Source: Pseudomonadota bacterium (GTDB taxonomy: Bacteria > Pseudomonadota > Gammaproteobacteria > Legionellales > Legionellaceae). Taken from it: a stretch of 64,000 nt of DNA. The position numbers and the translations under genes were made by a program. A model generated the notes under the pieces. That model searched no databases and had not been told where the DNA came from. It worked only from the letters and a program-made list of their open reading frames with translations. The stretch is taken from positions 62,001 through 126,000 of the forward strand of contig JAGVJN010000042.1 of assembly GCA_020051095.1 (NCBI GenBank), written 5' to 3'. Of this stretch, positions 18,207-27,281 are shown in pieces. Every line of letters begins with the position of its first letter. The first letter of the stretch is position 1.

Positions 18207-19282
18207 GTCAGCTCTTTTTTTAAGACCATAATATAGGCATTGACATAATCTGGCAGACCTTTCATCGCTTGATAAAATGCCTGATTTCCAGCAAAACTTC
18301 CGCTTAAATAGTCGATTTGATTGGGGTTGTTTTCAAAGGCCCCTCCGGTGTCCGCTAATAGGCCTGCCTGGCTAATAATTTTACCACCAGGGGAAGGGTA
18401 TTGAATCATCAATAGTTTTCCAAGTCCAAAGTTTTGAAGATCGCCGGCAAAGGTCACTTCCGTATTCACCGTAATTTTATGGTTGGCGTCCTTACCATAG
18501 CCTTTAATACCATTCACTTTTTTAAAATACCAATAGCGCTGTTGTTCATAAGGAGGCAATGCCTTGTCATAGGGGATATTATTACATCGGTGCACGTTGA
18601 AGGTAACCGACTGTGATGGTTTATTATCAAAGGTAATCACGACTGTACCTTGCAGAAGGGCTGTCTCCAAATCGTCTCGGGTGAGATAGGCAAGCACTGG
18701 AACGGGTTTGTTTTTTAATGCCCCTTTTAAAATGTCTTGTTTACCATGTTGAAAGCGTAATAGATTCGGCAGGTTTGACGCCTGCTCTAACGTTAGTGAC
18801 GTTTCGTCTTTTGGAAGGCCATGCAATGCATAAGAGTAGGGTGGATTGGTTGTTATTTTTCCTTGCGCTTTGTGGACATAATATTTGGTCATTAATATTT
18901 TGTGATTGGGCAAATGAGCAAGGAGCGTGTTTTTCTTTTTAAGTCGTTGAACGGCATTCATATCGGGATACCAGCGCAAAAAATCAAAATTTTCTTTGAC
19001 AAATTGAGGGTTATTTAATTCGTGTTGGTGTTCACAAATAAATTGCAGTGTTTTTTTGATACGGGATACCGGAATGGGGGCCCAGACTCCCTCATGGATA
19101 ACCCGCGGATCAAAATCATGGCCTTGATTGAGGTATGCCAACGTATTTTTTGCGGTGTTGCATAAGGCAGGACCATTGATTTGATAATGTTTGGATGGAA
19201 GCGGTCGTTCTTTGACAAACAGAGGCTCTGCATCGGTTTGAGAGGCGATTAATGCCAGAAAAAAGATGAACGCACGTTTCAT
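18203..19282 (-). CDS. MltA-like lytic transglycosylase with 3D domain
   Basis: The 359-residue protein has a signal peptide (KRAFIFFLALIASQTDA). The body resembles MltA: TKYYVHKAQGKITTNPPYSYAL recalls the MltA TGYYEP...Y..PLY region. The C-terminal 3D domain carries ADTGGAFENNPNQIDYLSGS, including the DTGGA Asp that acts in MltA catalysis. It lacks a lipobox, so unlike E. coli MltA it would be a soluble periplasmic protein. The product of MltA is 1,6-anhydro-muropeptides, and the next gene is an amidase that could process them. I start at MKR (19282), as the 11 codons before it do not suit a signal. Confidence 0.75.
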   Translation of the reverse strand: MKRAFIFFLALIASQTDAEPLFVKERPLPSKHYQINGPALCNTAKNTLAYLNQGHDFDPRVIHEGVWAPIPVSRIKKTLQFICEHQHELNNPQFVKENFDFLRWYPDMNAVQRLKKKNTLLAHLPNHKILMTKYYVHKAQGKITTNPPYSYALHGLPKDETSLTLEQASNLPNLLRFQHGKQDILKGALKNKPVPVLAYLTRDDLETALLQGTVVITFDNKPSQSVTFNVHRCNNIPYDKALPPYEQQRYWYFKKVNGIKGYGKDANHKITVNTEVTFAGDLQNFGLGKLLMIQYPSPGGKIISQAGLLADTGGAFENNPNQIDYLSGSFAGNQAFYQAMKGLPDYVNAYIMVLKKELT

Positions 19283-19433
19283 TAATATAGAAATCCTTCC
19301 TGTTTTGAAAAGCAAAAGTGGATTGGGTATTGCCCGCTGCGGACAGAATAATAAAATTTATCTCATGTTATAGCAAATATAATTTAATTGTAATGCACAA
19401 GATATGGAAACAAGACTGCATTTTGACTAGGCC

Positions 19434-20447
19434 TTATTGCGCATCCAACTTATCGAGGGCGTAGCGATCCGTCAACAATTTGAGGAAACTCCCCTGTGTA
19501 CTGAGAATGGTTCCCTGATTATTCGGTGGAATCCCTTGTTCATATAGCATCAGTGTACGCCAGAAATTATAAAACACCCGGTTCTTTTCATAGGCCTGTG
19601 CATAAATAGCTGTTGCCTGTGCCTCAGCTTTACCTTTGATAAGGTCGGCTTTCTGCTTGGCCGGGGCGACAATGGTCTGATAAACGCGTTCAATTTCTCC
19701 CAGAACCGACTCATAACGTCTGCGGCCGGTTGAGCGAAGTTCTTCAGCTTTAGTCAGTCGCTCCAATATCATTCTTTCATAAATATTTTGCTCAACAGAA
19801 GGTCCATAGGTGATATTACGAATTAAAACCGTCATAATTTCAATGCCATACTGATTGGCATAATCTTTAATTTCAGTAAGAATCATCGTGTTAATATTTT
19901 GCCTTCCAATGGTAACAGTCGCGTGAACGCCTAATGGCGGATTACCAGTCTTATCCATACCATACGTTTTTAAATTTTTATCCTCAACCCGGACCGTGTC
20001 CACTAGGTTATAACGCGAAACAACTTCACGTACGCTTCCTGAAATAATGTTCCTAAGCACTATTTGCGCATCCTCGACAGTACCCATATTTTCATAAAAT
20101 ATGGCGGCATTGCTAATACGCCAGTTGGCTACTGTCTCAACACTAATAAAATATAAATCGCCCGTTGCAACGTTGTTCTCAATTTCTTCTTCGCTGAAAA
20201 TCCGCTTATCAAAATAGTTCGCTTTCCATAAAAATGGAATTTTGAAATAGAATCCTGCTTTGGTATATGGCATGCCAATAATTCGGCCAAATTGCGTGAT
20301 CACCACCTGACTTCCCTCATTGACGATGAACACCCCTGAGCGAATAACGAGCACCAAAAACAGCAAACTGACGAACGTCAGTACTGATTTCAGCCTCAGT
20401 GAGATAAACAACGCAATAAATAGGATTAAGGCAACATATAAACTCAT
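19434..20447 (-). CDS. HflC-like SPFH-domain protein
   Basis: The 337-residue protein has one or two N-terminal membrane segments, then a Band 7/SPFH domain: VNEGSQVVITQFGRIIGMPYTKAGFYFKIPF, which matches the start of HflC. The C-terminal half is helical (ERVYQTIVAPAKQKADLIKGKAEAQATAIYAQAYEKN), typical of prohibitin-like oligomers. HflC and HflK form a membrane ring around the FtsH protease. This copy is not next to hflX as in E. coli and its partner gene lies 19 bp upstream, so it may be a divergent second pair. Confidence 0.8.
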   Translation of the reverse strand: MSLYVALILFIALFISLRLKSVLTFVSLLFLVLVIRSGVFIVNEGSQVVITQFGRIIGMPYTKAGFYFKIPFLWKANYFDKRIFSEEEIENNVATGDLYFISVETVANWRISNAAIFYENMGTVEDAQIVLRNIISGSVREVVSRYNLVDTVRVEDKNLKTYGMDKTGNPPLGVHATVTIGRQNINTMILTEIKDYANQYGIEIMTVLIRNITYGPSVEQNIYERMILERLTKAEELRSTGRRRYESVLGEIERVYQTIVAPAKQKADLIKGKAEAQATAIYAQAYEKNRVFYNFWRTLMLYEQGIPPNNQGTILSTQGSFLKLLTDRYALDKLDAQ

Positions 20448-20466
20448 TCTCTATCCTCTTAGATAA

Positions 20467-22071
20467 TCAACGCCCCATTGGGGGGGAAGCATGGATATTT
20501 TGTCCGGCATTAGTTGGTGACGATGTCTTCGTAACAGGCTGTTGACCACTGTTTGCAGCGGGTGTTGTTGCCTGATGCAAGGGTTGTTGCAGTCCTGCTT
20601 TTTCAAGGATCCTTTGTAACTGTTGCTGCATGGACCCCTTTATTCTGCCAGGTGGTGAGGCATCTTGCTTTTGCCCAAGAGAGGGCATTAATAACGGAAA
20701 AATTCCATTGGCCTTATCGTCAAGGATGATAAGTGGTGTGTCTTTAATCACTTGCTCGATACTATCCAGATACATCCTATCCTGAGTAATCGTGGGCGCA
20801 ACCTGATACTCTTTCAGAATCAGACTGAATCGGCCCGTTTGTCCCATTGCTTGATTGACTACTTTGGTCGCATAGGCCTCAGCCTCGGAAATAATCCTTT
20901 TTGCCGTTCCTTTCGCTTTTGGGATTCGTGTCATGTATTTGTATTCACCTTCATAAGTAAACCGCTCAAGATCCTGGGCTGCCTTATTGACCTCATTAAA
21001 TGCAAATACCACCTGCTTAGGAGGCAGGGCATTCAGGATAATCACCTGATCAATTCTAACCCCAAGCTGAAGCCTATCTATAAGCGCCTGAGTACGCGTT
21101 AACACCTGTTTTTCAATCTCTTTTCTGCCTGAGGTCACAATCTCATTAAACGATAATTCACCAATCACTTCATTCATCATTGCCTGAGCAAAATCATGGA
21201 CATTTTTTTGAACATCGCGGGAATTAAACAGGTATTGGGAACCATTGCTGATGTGATATTGTAAGGTCCACTGAAGGAGCACAAGATTTAAATCGCCTGT
21301 GAGAAATTTCATTTCATTTTCAACGGGTATTTTGCCATCAACGCTGATTTGTTGGGCACGCAATTCCTCCAAGGTTTGCTCTTTTTGTTGCAGTCGTTGG
21401 ATAATTTCCTGGTTACTTGGCTCCACTGGCGGAGCAAGATTTCTGCGGATGTAATCATGGGTAAGCCGTTGACGACGATTCATCTCAGAGAAAAAATCGC
21501 CTTTTTCAGAAAAAGCAGTGTTGGCATCCAGTTCTGCTTGTAAAACAGACGCTTCATATTCCTGAGCAGCGAATTGTTCTTGTGGATCAAGCTGTAAACG
21601 TTTAGCAACGGGTTGTCCTTGCTTGAAACCAAACGTTTCTTCAAAAAGATTGCCCGTATTGACAATGTAGTAGCGTTCAATCACTGGGAAAACGAAATTC
21701 AAACCAGACTCCACTTCACGGTTAAATTGCCCAAATCGAGTGATGATAGCTGATGAGCCGACTGGTACGATGAATAAATAATTCAATAGGATTATCACAA
21801 GGATCATGACCGTTAGGAAGATATAGGTAAAATGGCGAAATAGCCTTAGAAAGTAACTTCGACTATGCTTTTCGCGATAGGCTCTAAACCGATTTAAAAA
21901 ACGCCCATACGATTCAATGAGATTCCTAACAATATAATCAGCTGAGTCATAACAATATTTACTAACGGTTGTCCATATGCGGGCAATCCATGCAAATAGC
22001 TTACAGGCTTTTTGATAGATATATATAAATGGCTTTGCCAAAGCGTTCAATAACTGCTTCATACCATTCAT
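20467..22071 (-). CDS. HflK-like SPFH-domain protein
   Basis: The 534-residue protein has a membrane segment at about residues 75-98 (IFLTVMILVIILLNYLFIVP) and an SPFH domain (GSSAIITRFGQFNREVESGLNFVFPVIERYYIVNTGN). It carries an insert of about 100 residues with Gln/Glu-rich helices, and a Pro/Gln/Ser-rich C-terminus. It is longer than E. coli HflK (419). AAGGA upstream fits the ATG at 22062 as well as the one at 22071. It starts 2 bp after the TauE-like gene and is followed by the HflC-like gene, which makes a three-gene operon. Confidence 0.78.
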   Translation of the reverse strand: MNGMKQLLNALAKPFIYIYQKACKLFAWIARIWTTVSKYCYDSADYIVRNLIESYGRFLNRFRAYREKHSRSYFLRLFRHFTYIFLTVMILVIILLNYLFIVPVGSSAIITRFGQFNREVESGLNFVFPVIERYYIVNTGNLFEETFGFKQGQPVAKRLQLDPQEQFAAQEYEASVLQAELDANTAFSEKGDFFSEMNRRQRLTHDYIRRNLAPPVEPSNQEIIQRLQQKEQTLEELRAQQISVDGKIPVENEMKFLTGDLNLVLLQWTLQYHISNGSQYLFNSRDVQKNVHDFAQAMMNEVIGELSFNEIVTSGRKEIEKQVLTRTQALIDRLQLGVRIDQVIILNALPPKQVVFAFNEVNKAAQDLERFTYEGEYKYMTRIPKAKGTAKRIISEAEAYATKVVNQAMGQTGRFSLILKEYQVAPTITQDRMYLDSIEQVIKDTPLIILDDKANGIFPLLMPSLGQKQDASPPGRIKGSMQQQLQRILEKAGLQQPLHQATTPAANSGQQPVTKTSSPTNAGQNIHASPPMGR

Positions 22072-22073
22072 CC

Positions 22074-22838
22074 TTATGTCAACGCGAGCTTAATCAAAAC
22101 GAGAAAGCCCAAACCGTAAGAAACCACATAGTTGGTATTGCGGATTACATGATTGCTTACATAGGTTAATGCGATGGTTCCCAAAAAACCACCCATTACA
22201 GCCCCAAGCGCCAATGGGATACCAATGCCCCAAGGTAAATTGTTATTGATTAAATCCACCAGCAAACTGGAAAAAGTCGTTTCGATCATGACTATGATTG
22301 ATATTTTGACTGAATCTTTCACTGAAATATTGGTTAACACCATCAACAGCGTCACGATTAACAGTCCTCCGCCAATTCCGAGCAAACTAGCCATTAAACC
22401 AGAGAGGATGCCAATCAAAATATAATAGGGTAAGTTTTTCTTATGACTATCTTCATCAGCAGACTCGATGTGTGCGTCTGCGTTTTTTTCAGCAATCCGG
22501 AGTAAGTCGACATTCAAAAACATCAATCCGGCAAATATCAGTTGTAGCAAAACGGCCGGTATTAAATAAATCAAGTAAATACTGCCAATAAGTGCCGTAA
22601 ATATACCCGGAATCATAATAGCAATGCAGGGTGTCCAGTCGATGCGACTGGTTCTATTTATCTGAATACCGCCAGTTAATGATGAGAAAAATACAGCCAT
22701 CAGGCTGGCATCAACCGCTGTCATATAAGGAATTCCGGCAATTCCTAGGAACGGCATAATCATAACGCCTGCGCCAATGCCTAAAAAACCAGCAAAATAC
22801 CCTGAAATAATTCCCCATAACAGGAAGATGAGAAACAT
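22074..22838 (-). CDS. TauE/SafE-family exporter
   Basis: The 254-residue membrane protein has two homologous halves, each opening with a small-residue helix: GIISGYFAGFLGIGAGVMIMP (about residues 9-29) and GILSGLMASLLGIGGGLLIVT (about 146-166). This is the signature of the TauE/SafE sulfite/organosulfonate exporter family (DUF81). The substrate is not evident from context. AAGGA lies about 10 nt before the ATG. It is the first gene of an operon with the two SPFH genes. Confidence 0.85.
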   Translation of the reverse strand: MFLIFLLWGIISGYFAGFLGIGAGVMIMPFLGIAGIPYMTAVDASLMAVFFSSLTGGIQINRTSRIDWTPCIAIMIPGIFTALIGSIYLIYLIPAVLLQLIFAGLMFLNVDLLRIAEKNADAHIESADEDSHKKNLPYYILIGILSGLMASLLGIGGGLLIVTLLMVLTNISVKDSVKISIIVMIETTFSSLLVDLINNNLPWGIGIPLALGAVMGGFLGTIALTYVSNHVIRNTNYVVSYGLGFLVLIKLALT

Positions 22839-22979
22839 TGATACAATCCTTGTTTATTATTATTATCACCCCAAAAACCGCATGAGATGTCGCCAGCATA
22901 TAGCAATGTGCCGGCAAGGGGATTTCCCTCGTTTTGCTCATTATGACATAAGGGGTGAGCTGTTAGGGAGCGGCCCTCA

Positions 22980-23261
22980 TTATTTTTTTAATTTTTTCTC
23001 AACATATCGTTCTTCCCAATCATCTCTAAAGATCCAAAATCCGCGGAAGAATGAAATGCCCTGGTAGATTAGAAACATCGCCCAGATAATCAACAACCAC
23101 GTATAACTGTTGTTATACCTTGTCGGTAAAAAATGATTGATGAGTAGAAGCAAATTGACCATTGCAAAGAGAAGCAGGCTTTTATAAAAAGAGCGCAATT
23201 TACGTGCTTGTTTAGCCGCAATTTTTTTTTCTTTGGCAAGCTTTTCTTCGTCTGAACTCAT
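22980..23261 (-). CDS. Small 2TM-domain membrane protein
   Basis: The 93-residue protein starts with a Lys-rich helix (EEKLAKEKKIAAKQARKLRS). Two membrane segments follow (LLLFAMVNLLLLINHFLP and TWLLIIWAMFLIYQGISFF), then WIFRDDWEERYVEKKLKK. This is the 2TM-domain layout known as a stand-alone protein and as a module in some signalling proteins; no enzymatic role is known. I use ATG 23261; a TTG three codons upstream is a weaker option. It lies 19 bp downstream of the ribbon-helix-helix gene and is probably in its transcript. Confidence 0.7.
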   Translation of the reverse strand: MSSDEEKLAKEKKIAAKQARKLRSFYKSLLLFAMVNLLLLINHFLPTRYNNSYTWLLIIWAMFLIYQGISFFRGFWIFRDDWEERYVEKKLKK

Positions 23262-23279
23262 GCTTATCAATTCCCAGTT

Positions 23280-23756
23280 TTATTTCTTTTTGGTTGTACT
23301 AGCTTTCTTATTGGTTGTACTAGCTTTTTTTGGGGTTGTACTAGCTTTCTTTTTACTTAGGCTTGCTTTCTTCTTTTTCTTGCCGGATATTTTTTGTTTG
23401 GTGAATTGATAGGCTTGTCGCATGGCTTCATTGCTCTTACGCCACCATTCCCGTAAATGAATTTTGCTACCCCATTTTTTGACGGTTTCTTTGGCCGTAT
23501 CAATTGTCTTGGGTTGATTTTCAATGGATGCCAGACGCTTTTCAACTTTTTTAAGAGCCGATGCCACTTCACCCATATCATGATCGCAGTGGTGTAAAAA
23601 ATGATCCAACGCCGTATTGATATAATCGCCAACCAGCATTCCTTCTTTTTTGGCAGCAGCAGTCACTTCATCACGGGTTTCTTTGGAAATACCTTTAATT
23701 GTCCACTTATCAGCAGCATTAACGTTAGGTTTTTTTGTGATTTTCTGCTCTGTCAT
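23280..23756 (-). CDS. Ribbon-helix-helix-like protein with histone H1-like lysine tail
   Basis: I do not recognise a named family for the whole 158-residue protein. Residues about 16-55 (WTIKGISKETRDEVTAAAKK...DYINTALDHFL) have the beta-strand, helix, helix pattern of a ribbon-helix-helix DNA-binding fold. The middle is a short coiled coil (VASALKKVEKRLASIENQ). The last 35 residues are Lys/Ala/Ser/Thr only, with a KKASTTx unit repeated, as in histone H1-like bacterial tails. AAGGA 7 nt before ATG 23756 decides the start. It could be a nucleoid-associated protein; that is inference. Confidence 0.68.
   Translation of the reverse strand: MTEQKITKKPNVNAADKWTIKGISKETRDEVTAAAKKEGMLVGDYINTALDHFLHHCDHDMGEVASALKKVEKRLASIENQPKTIDTAKETVKKWGSKIHLREWWRKSNEAMRQAYQFTKQKISGKKKKKASLSKKKASTTPKKASTTNKKASTTKKK
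23290..23352 (-). repeat. Three tandem 21-bp repeats coding the KKASTT units
   Basis: The unit TTGGTTGTACTAGCTTTCTTA (plus strand, 21 bp) occurs three times in tandem with few changes, coding for the KxKKAST-type repeats of the protein tail. Such in-frame repeats expand and contract easily. Confidence 0.85.
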
Positions 23757-23869
23757 GATGGCGTCCTTCATCTGAAAATTTAAAATATAATAAATTCAAT
23801 ACAGTTACTATTAATTTATAGTCAATATCTAGACAAATGCAAGAAGTTTACCATTTAAATATCAGGCGA

Positions 23870-25384
23870 TTATTTACGCCTTCCTTTAACACCCATTATG
23901 GACAGGATTGTTCGAAATAGATCCCGGAAGAATTGTCGGACAACCTGACGAACAAGCGTATTTTTACTTGCTTTTTCAACCCAGGAAGGCTGTGATTTTT
24001 CTGCTTTTGAGGAGGGTTGCGGGGCCTTATCGCCTGGTTTTGGATGGGGGATGCCTGCTAGGATATCTTCCGCACTTCTTTGGTCAATTCGCTTCCCGTA
24101 ACGAGCATTCAAGCTCGAAGCAACAACTAATTGACTCGCTTCATTATCCGTTAAAGCGCCCATACGCGATAGCGGAGGGCGGATACAGCACTGAATCAAG
24201 GGTGTAGGCTGACCTTTCGCATTTAATGCGCTGATTAACGCTTCACCTATTCCCAAGGATGTTAATAATTGTTCGGTATCATAGTCTTCTGATATGGGGA
24301 AGTTCTGAGCCACTAGTTTGATTGCCTTGCGATCTTTGGCTGTAAATGCGCGTAAACTATGCTGAATTTTCAAACCTAATTGCCCTAAAATTTGCTCAGG
24401 AATATCATTGGGGGTTTGCGTACAAAATAAGATACCAACCCCCTTTGACCGAATCAGCTTGACTACTGTTTCAGTCATATCCAGTAACGCTTTATTGGCT
24501 TGTTTAAATAACAGGTGTGCTTCATCGACAATAATCACGCATTTGGGCTTATCTAAATCGCCACATTCCGGCATATTAAGAAAAAGATCATTGAGTAATT
24601 TAAGCATAAATGTCGAAAACAATTGTGGTTGGCTTTGCAAGTTCATCAATCGAAGAATCGATAAGATACCTTGCCCTTGCTCATTCACACGCATTAAGTC
24701 ATGAAAATCAAAGGCTGGTTCGCCAAAAAAATCATGCGCCCCTTGAGACTCTAGCTCAATTAATTTACGCATGATTGCTCCAAGGGACTCCCGAGAAACA
24801 TGCCCGTATTGCTGCTGCAGGATAGTCTTCCCCTCATCACTTTGTGCCCATCGAATCATCGCTTTTAAATCATCGATTTCTATCAAAGGCCAGTCATTAT
24901 CCTCTGCATATTGAAACAAAATAGTTAGGACGCCCGATTGCGCATCATTGGTTTCTAACAGGCGGCTAAACAGGAGGGAACCAAATGACTCGATGGTTGC
25001 ACGCACAGGAATACCAATTTCTTGGGCATCAATAGTCAAGAGTTCGCAAGAGAATGCGCGCGGTTCAAAATCAAGCTGTAAGGACTGGCTTCTGGCAATC
25101 AGCGCTTCTTGACTTTGTCCTGGTTTCGTTAACCCCGACAAATCGCCTTTCATATCCATGGCTAAGACAGGCACACCTTGCAGGGATAATTGTTCACAGA
25201 GACCTTGGACGGTTTTTGTTTTCCCGCTTCCTGTTGCACCAGCTATTAGGCCATGACGATTTAAGGACTTAAGCACCAAATAGGCTGGCGCATCGGCGAC
25301 AATGACATCATTGATCATAATATTGCCAAGGCGTATTGCTGGCAAATCGGGGCGCGCGTAGGCTTTTTTAAGGGCCTCGTTCAT
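23870..25384 (-). CDS. HerA-like ATPase (DUF853, YjgR family)
   Basis: The 504-residue protein is an AAA/FtsK-HerA class ATPase of the YjgR/DUF853 family. Walker A is GATGSGKTKT (about residues 48-57) and Walker B is CVIIVDEAHLLF, followed by a sensor-like ILFCTQTPNDIP. A second conserved stretch, MDMKGDLSGL, is typical of the family. A C-terminal basic tail (TILSIMGVKGRRK) follows a short linker. Function in bacteria is not established. GGAG just before ATG 25384 fixes the start. Confidence 0.88.
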   Translation of the reverse strand: MNEALKKAYARPDLPAIRLGNIMINDVIVADAPAYLVLKSLNRHGLIAGATGSGKTKTVQGLCEQLSLQGVPVLAMDMKGDLSGLTKPGQSQEALIARSQSLQLDFEPRAFSCELLTIDAQEIGIPVRATIESFGSLLFSRLLETNDAQSGVLTILFQYAEDNDWPLIEIDDLKAMIRWAQSDEGKTILQQQYGHVSRESLGAIMRKLIELESQGAHDFFGEPAFDFHDLMRVNEQGQGILSILRLMNLQSQPQLFSTFMLKLLNDLFLNMPECGDLDKPKCVIIVDEAHLLFKQANKALLDMTETVVKLIRSKGVGILFCTQTPNDIPEQILGQLGLKIQHSLRAFTAKDRKAIKLVAQNFPISEDYDTEQLLTSLGIGEALISALNAKGQPTPLIQCCIRPPLSRMGALTDNEASQLVVASSLNARYGKRIDQRSAEDILAGIPHPKPGDKAPQPSSKAEKSQPSWVEKASKNTLVRQVVRQFFRDLFRTILSIMGVKGRRK

Positions 25385-25488
25385 TGTAACTCCTAATCTC
25401 AACTAAATTGCCTAAACTAATTTTAGAACATATCCCATGACAAACGACTTCACCTAAATCTCACATCTTAGCTTTTCTGGGTGTTTTA

Positions 25489-26784
25489 TCAAACGCGAAG
25501 ATGTAAGTATTTGTAATAATGATGAATAATAATCACACTGCAGATTAATAAATTTAAAAACTGATTGAGTATAATTGGCCATTGAATACTTGAAAAAGGG
25601 TGCAGTTGTGAATTTCTAGGCGATTTCAGCATCAAACTCAGCAACACCACCAACCCATAAAAATGTGCCGAACAAAGAAACAATCGCTGGAAAATGCCTT
25701 GTTGATGAAGTTCAGCGATATAGTCGACCGGAAAGTTCATTAAGACTAAGGCAATAAACCAAATCCATAGATAATTGCTTTGTTCTGCTTTTTCTGCCGT
25801 ATATAACAAGACAACAAATAACAAATAAAAATAATACATCCAACCAAAGGGACTTAAGATAATCATTAACACGAGTGCCAAGAGAAAGGAATAATGCCTC
25901 TCAAGTTGGCGTTGGAAAAGATAGAACAACAAAATGGCTGTGGCCACAACGAACCAAATAAGATGAAAAGGCCAAAGTTTGATATGGGTGTTATGAGAAT
26001 CTATCCACAATCGGCCAATCACCCCGAAAAAAGAGGCATTCCAACTATCCCCATACCACAAGACACGAGACATCATGTCGGTATATTTGCCAAACAAGCC
26101 AATACCAAAAACAAGGACGGGGAGGAAAAAAAATATCACGCCAAAGAAGACATAATATGCCGCCAAACGATACTGGCGCTGCTGGATACAAAAGATTAAC
26201 AACACGGCTGGGAAGAATTTACAAGCGGTAATATAGGCCCAACATAGGGCACAACGCTTAATCGCTTTTTTTTGGTAAAAGTAGTACCCCAATAATATCA
26301 AACAGGCGATAAAGGTGCCTATCTGGCCAATGGCCAACCCCATGATCGTACTAAAAGCAGTTAAATAGATAAAGATAAAATAAATGCGGTTCCGCTTCCA
26401 AAAATCCGAGGAGCAGCCATATCTCACCGCAAAATAAAAATTGCCAACAGCGCCCATGACCAAAAGCCAATACCAAACCACCTCAGCCACTTTATAAGAA
26501 AAAAAATGCAACGGCATTAAGCTGAACAAAAAAATAGGTGGATTGAGGTTGACCGGTAACTTTTTGGTGACGCCAAGAATTTTCACTTCGAGCACTTGAT
26601 AGGGATTAATGCCATCCCATAAGGTATTTACGGCGGTGTAAAAGGAAGTAAAGTCAACGAGGAAACTATCCCTAGCAATGATCCAAGCAAAGGTAACATA
26701 AACCAGTAAAGCCCAAGCCAATCCGATGATGATGTATTTCGAATCGAGGTCAATCTTCCTAATCATCTGATTTCTACTTAGCAT
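25489..26784 (-). CDS. GT87-family membrane glycosyltransferase-like protein
   Basis: The 431-residue protein has about ten hydrophobic segments. Its N-terminal periplasmic loop carries DFTSFYTAVNTLWDGINPYQV with an acidic residue at the start, the pattern of GT87 (DUF2029) mannosyltransferase-like enzymes that use polyprenol-phosphate sugars. The donor and acceptor are unknown. It lies 18 bp after the DUF4442 gene and is the last gene of a BON/DUF4442/GT87 operon. A cluster of ATGs near 26784 leaves the exact start uncertain by a few codons. Confidence 0.75.
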   Translation of the reverse strand: MLSRNQMIRKIDLDSKYIIIGLAWALLVYVTFAWIIARDSFLVDFTSFYTAVNTLWDGINPYQVLEVKILGVTKKLPVNLNPPIFLFSLMPLHFFSYKVAEVVWYWLLVMGAVGNFYFAVRYGCSSDFWKRNRIYFIFIYLTAFSTIMGLAIGQIGTFIACLILLGYYFYQKKAIKRCALCWAYITACKFFPAVLLIFCIQQRQYRLAAYYVFFGVIFFFLPVLVFGIGLFGKYTDMMSRVLWYGDSWNASFFGVIGRLWIDSHNTHIKLWPFHLIWFVVATAILLFYLFQRQLERHYSFLLALVLMIILSPFGWMYYFYLLFVVLLYTAEKAEQSNYLWIWFIALVLMNFPVDYIAELHQQGIFQRLFLCSAHFYGLVVLLSLMLKSPRNSQLHPFSSIQWPIILNQFLNLLICSVIIIHHYYKYLHLRV

Positions 26785-26801
26785 CCATTTGATACCCGTG
26801 C

Positions 26802-27281
26802 TTAGCGACCGTTTTCTACCTTAATGGACAGTTCAAGTTGAAACGTTGCCACTTTCTCTGCAGTCTGTTCAAAACCTGTGTATGCATTGACACGAACCAT
26901 TTGGTTGATTCTTTTCTGCTCCTGTTGAGATTGCACAATCATATCAGCAACCATATCACCATCTTCGGAAACAAAATAGACTGCTTCATAAGGGCGCTTT
27001 AGGAAATCTGCATGAAACGATTTAAATGCCAAAGAAGCCTTTACCTTCGCTTTATCCGCATGATAAAAACCATGTAATCCGCCCGCTAAGTCTGCACCAA
27101 CAGCTAAGACGCCAAAATACATGGAGTTCAGATGATTTTTATTTCGGCGCTTCAGGGGAATTCGCACAATTGCTTTTTGATCGTCAATTTGGATTAATTT
27201 AGGTTTTACATGACCGATTAAAGGAACTTTGAAATGGCCAAACATCCATAAGAAATACTTGAATCGTCCCAGAATACTCAT
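26802..27281 (-). CDS. DUF4442 hotdog-fold protein
   Basis: The 159-residue protein belongs to DUF4442, which has a hotdog fold related to acyl-CoA thioesterases. The family stretch is RNHLNSMYFGVLAVGADLAGGLHG (here KNHLNSMYFGVLAVGADLAGG). Substrate and activity are not established. It has no signal peptide. It overlaps the BON-domain gene by 4 bp and is followed closely by the GT87 gene. Confidence 0.8.
   Translation of the reverse strand: MSILGRFKYFLWMFGHFKVPLIGHVKPKLIQIDDQKAIVRIPLKRRNKNHLNSMYFGVLAVGADLAGGLHGFYHADKAKVKASLAFKSFHADFLKRPYEAVYFVSEDGDMVADMIVQSQQEQKRINQMVRVNAYTGFEQTAEKVATFQLELSIKVENGR

Noticed and set aside
23290-23352. CRISPR-like array
   Set aside because: The repeats are contiguous, without spacers, and code in frame for the lysine-rich tail.
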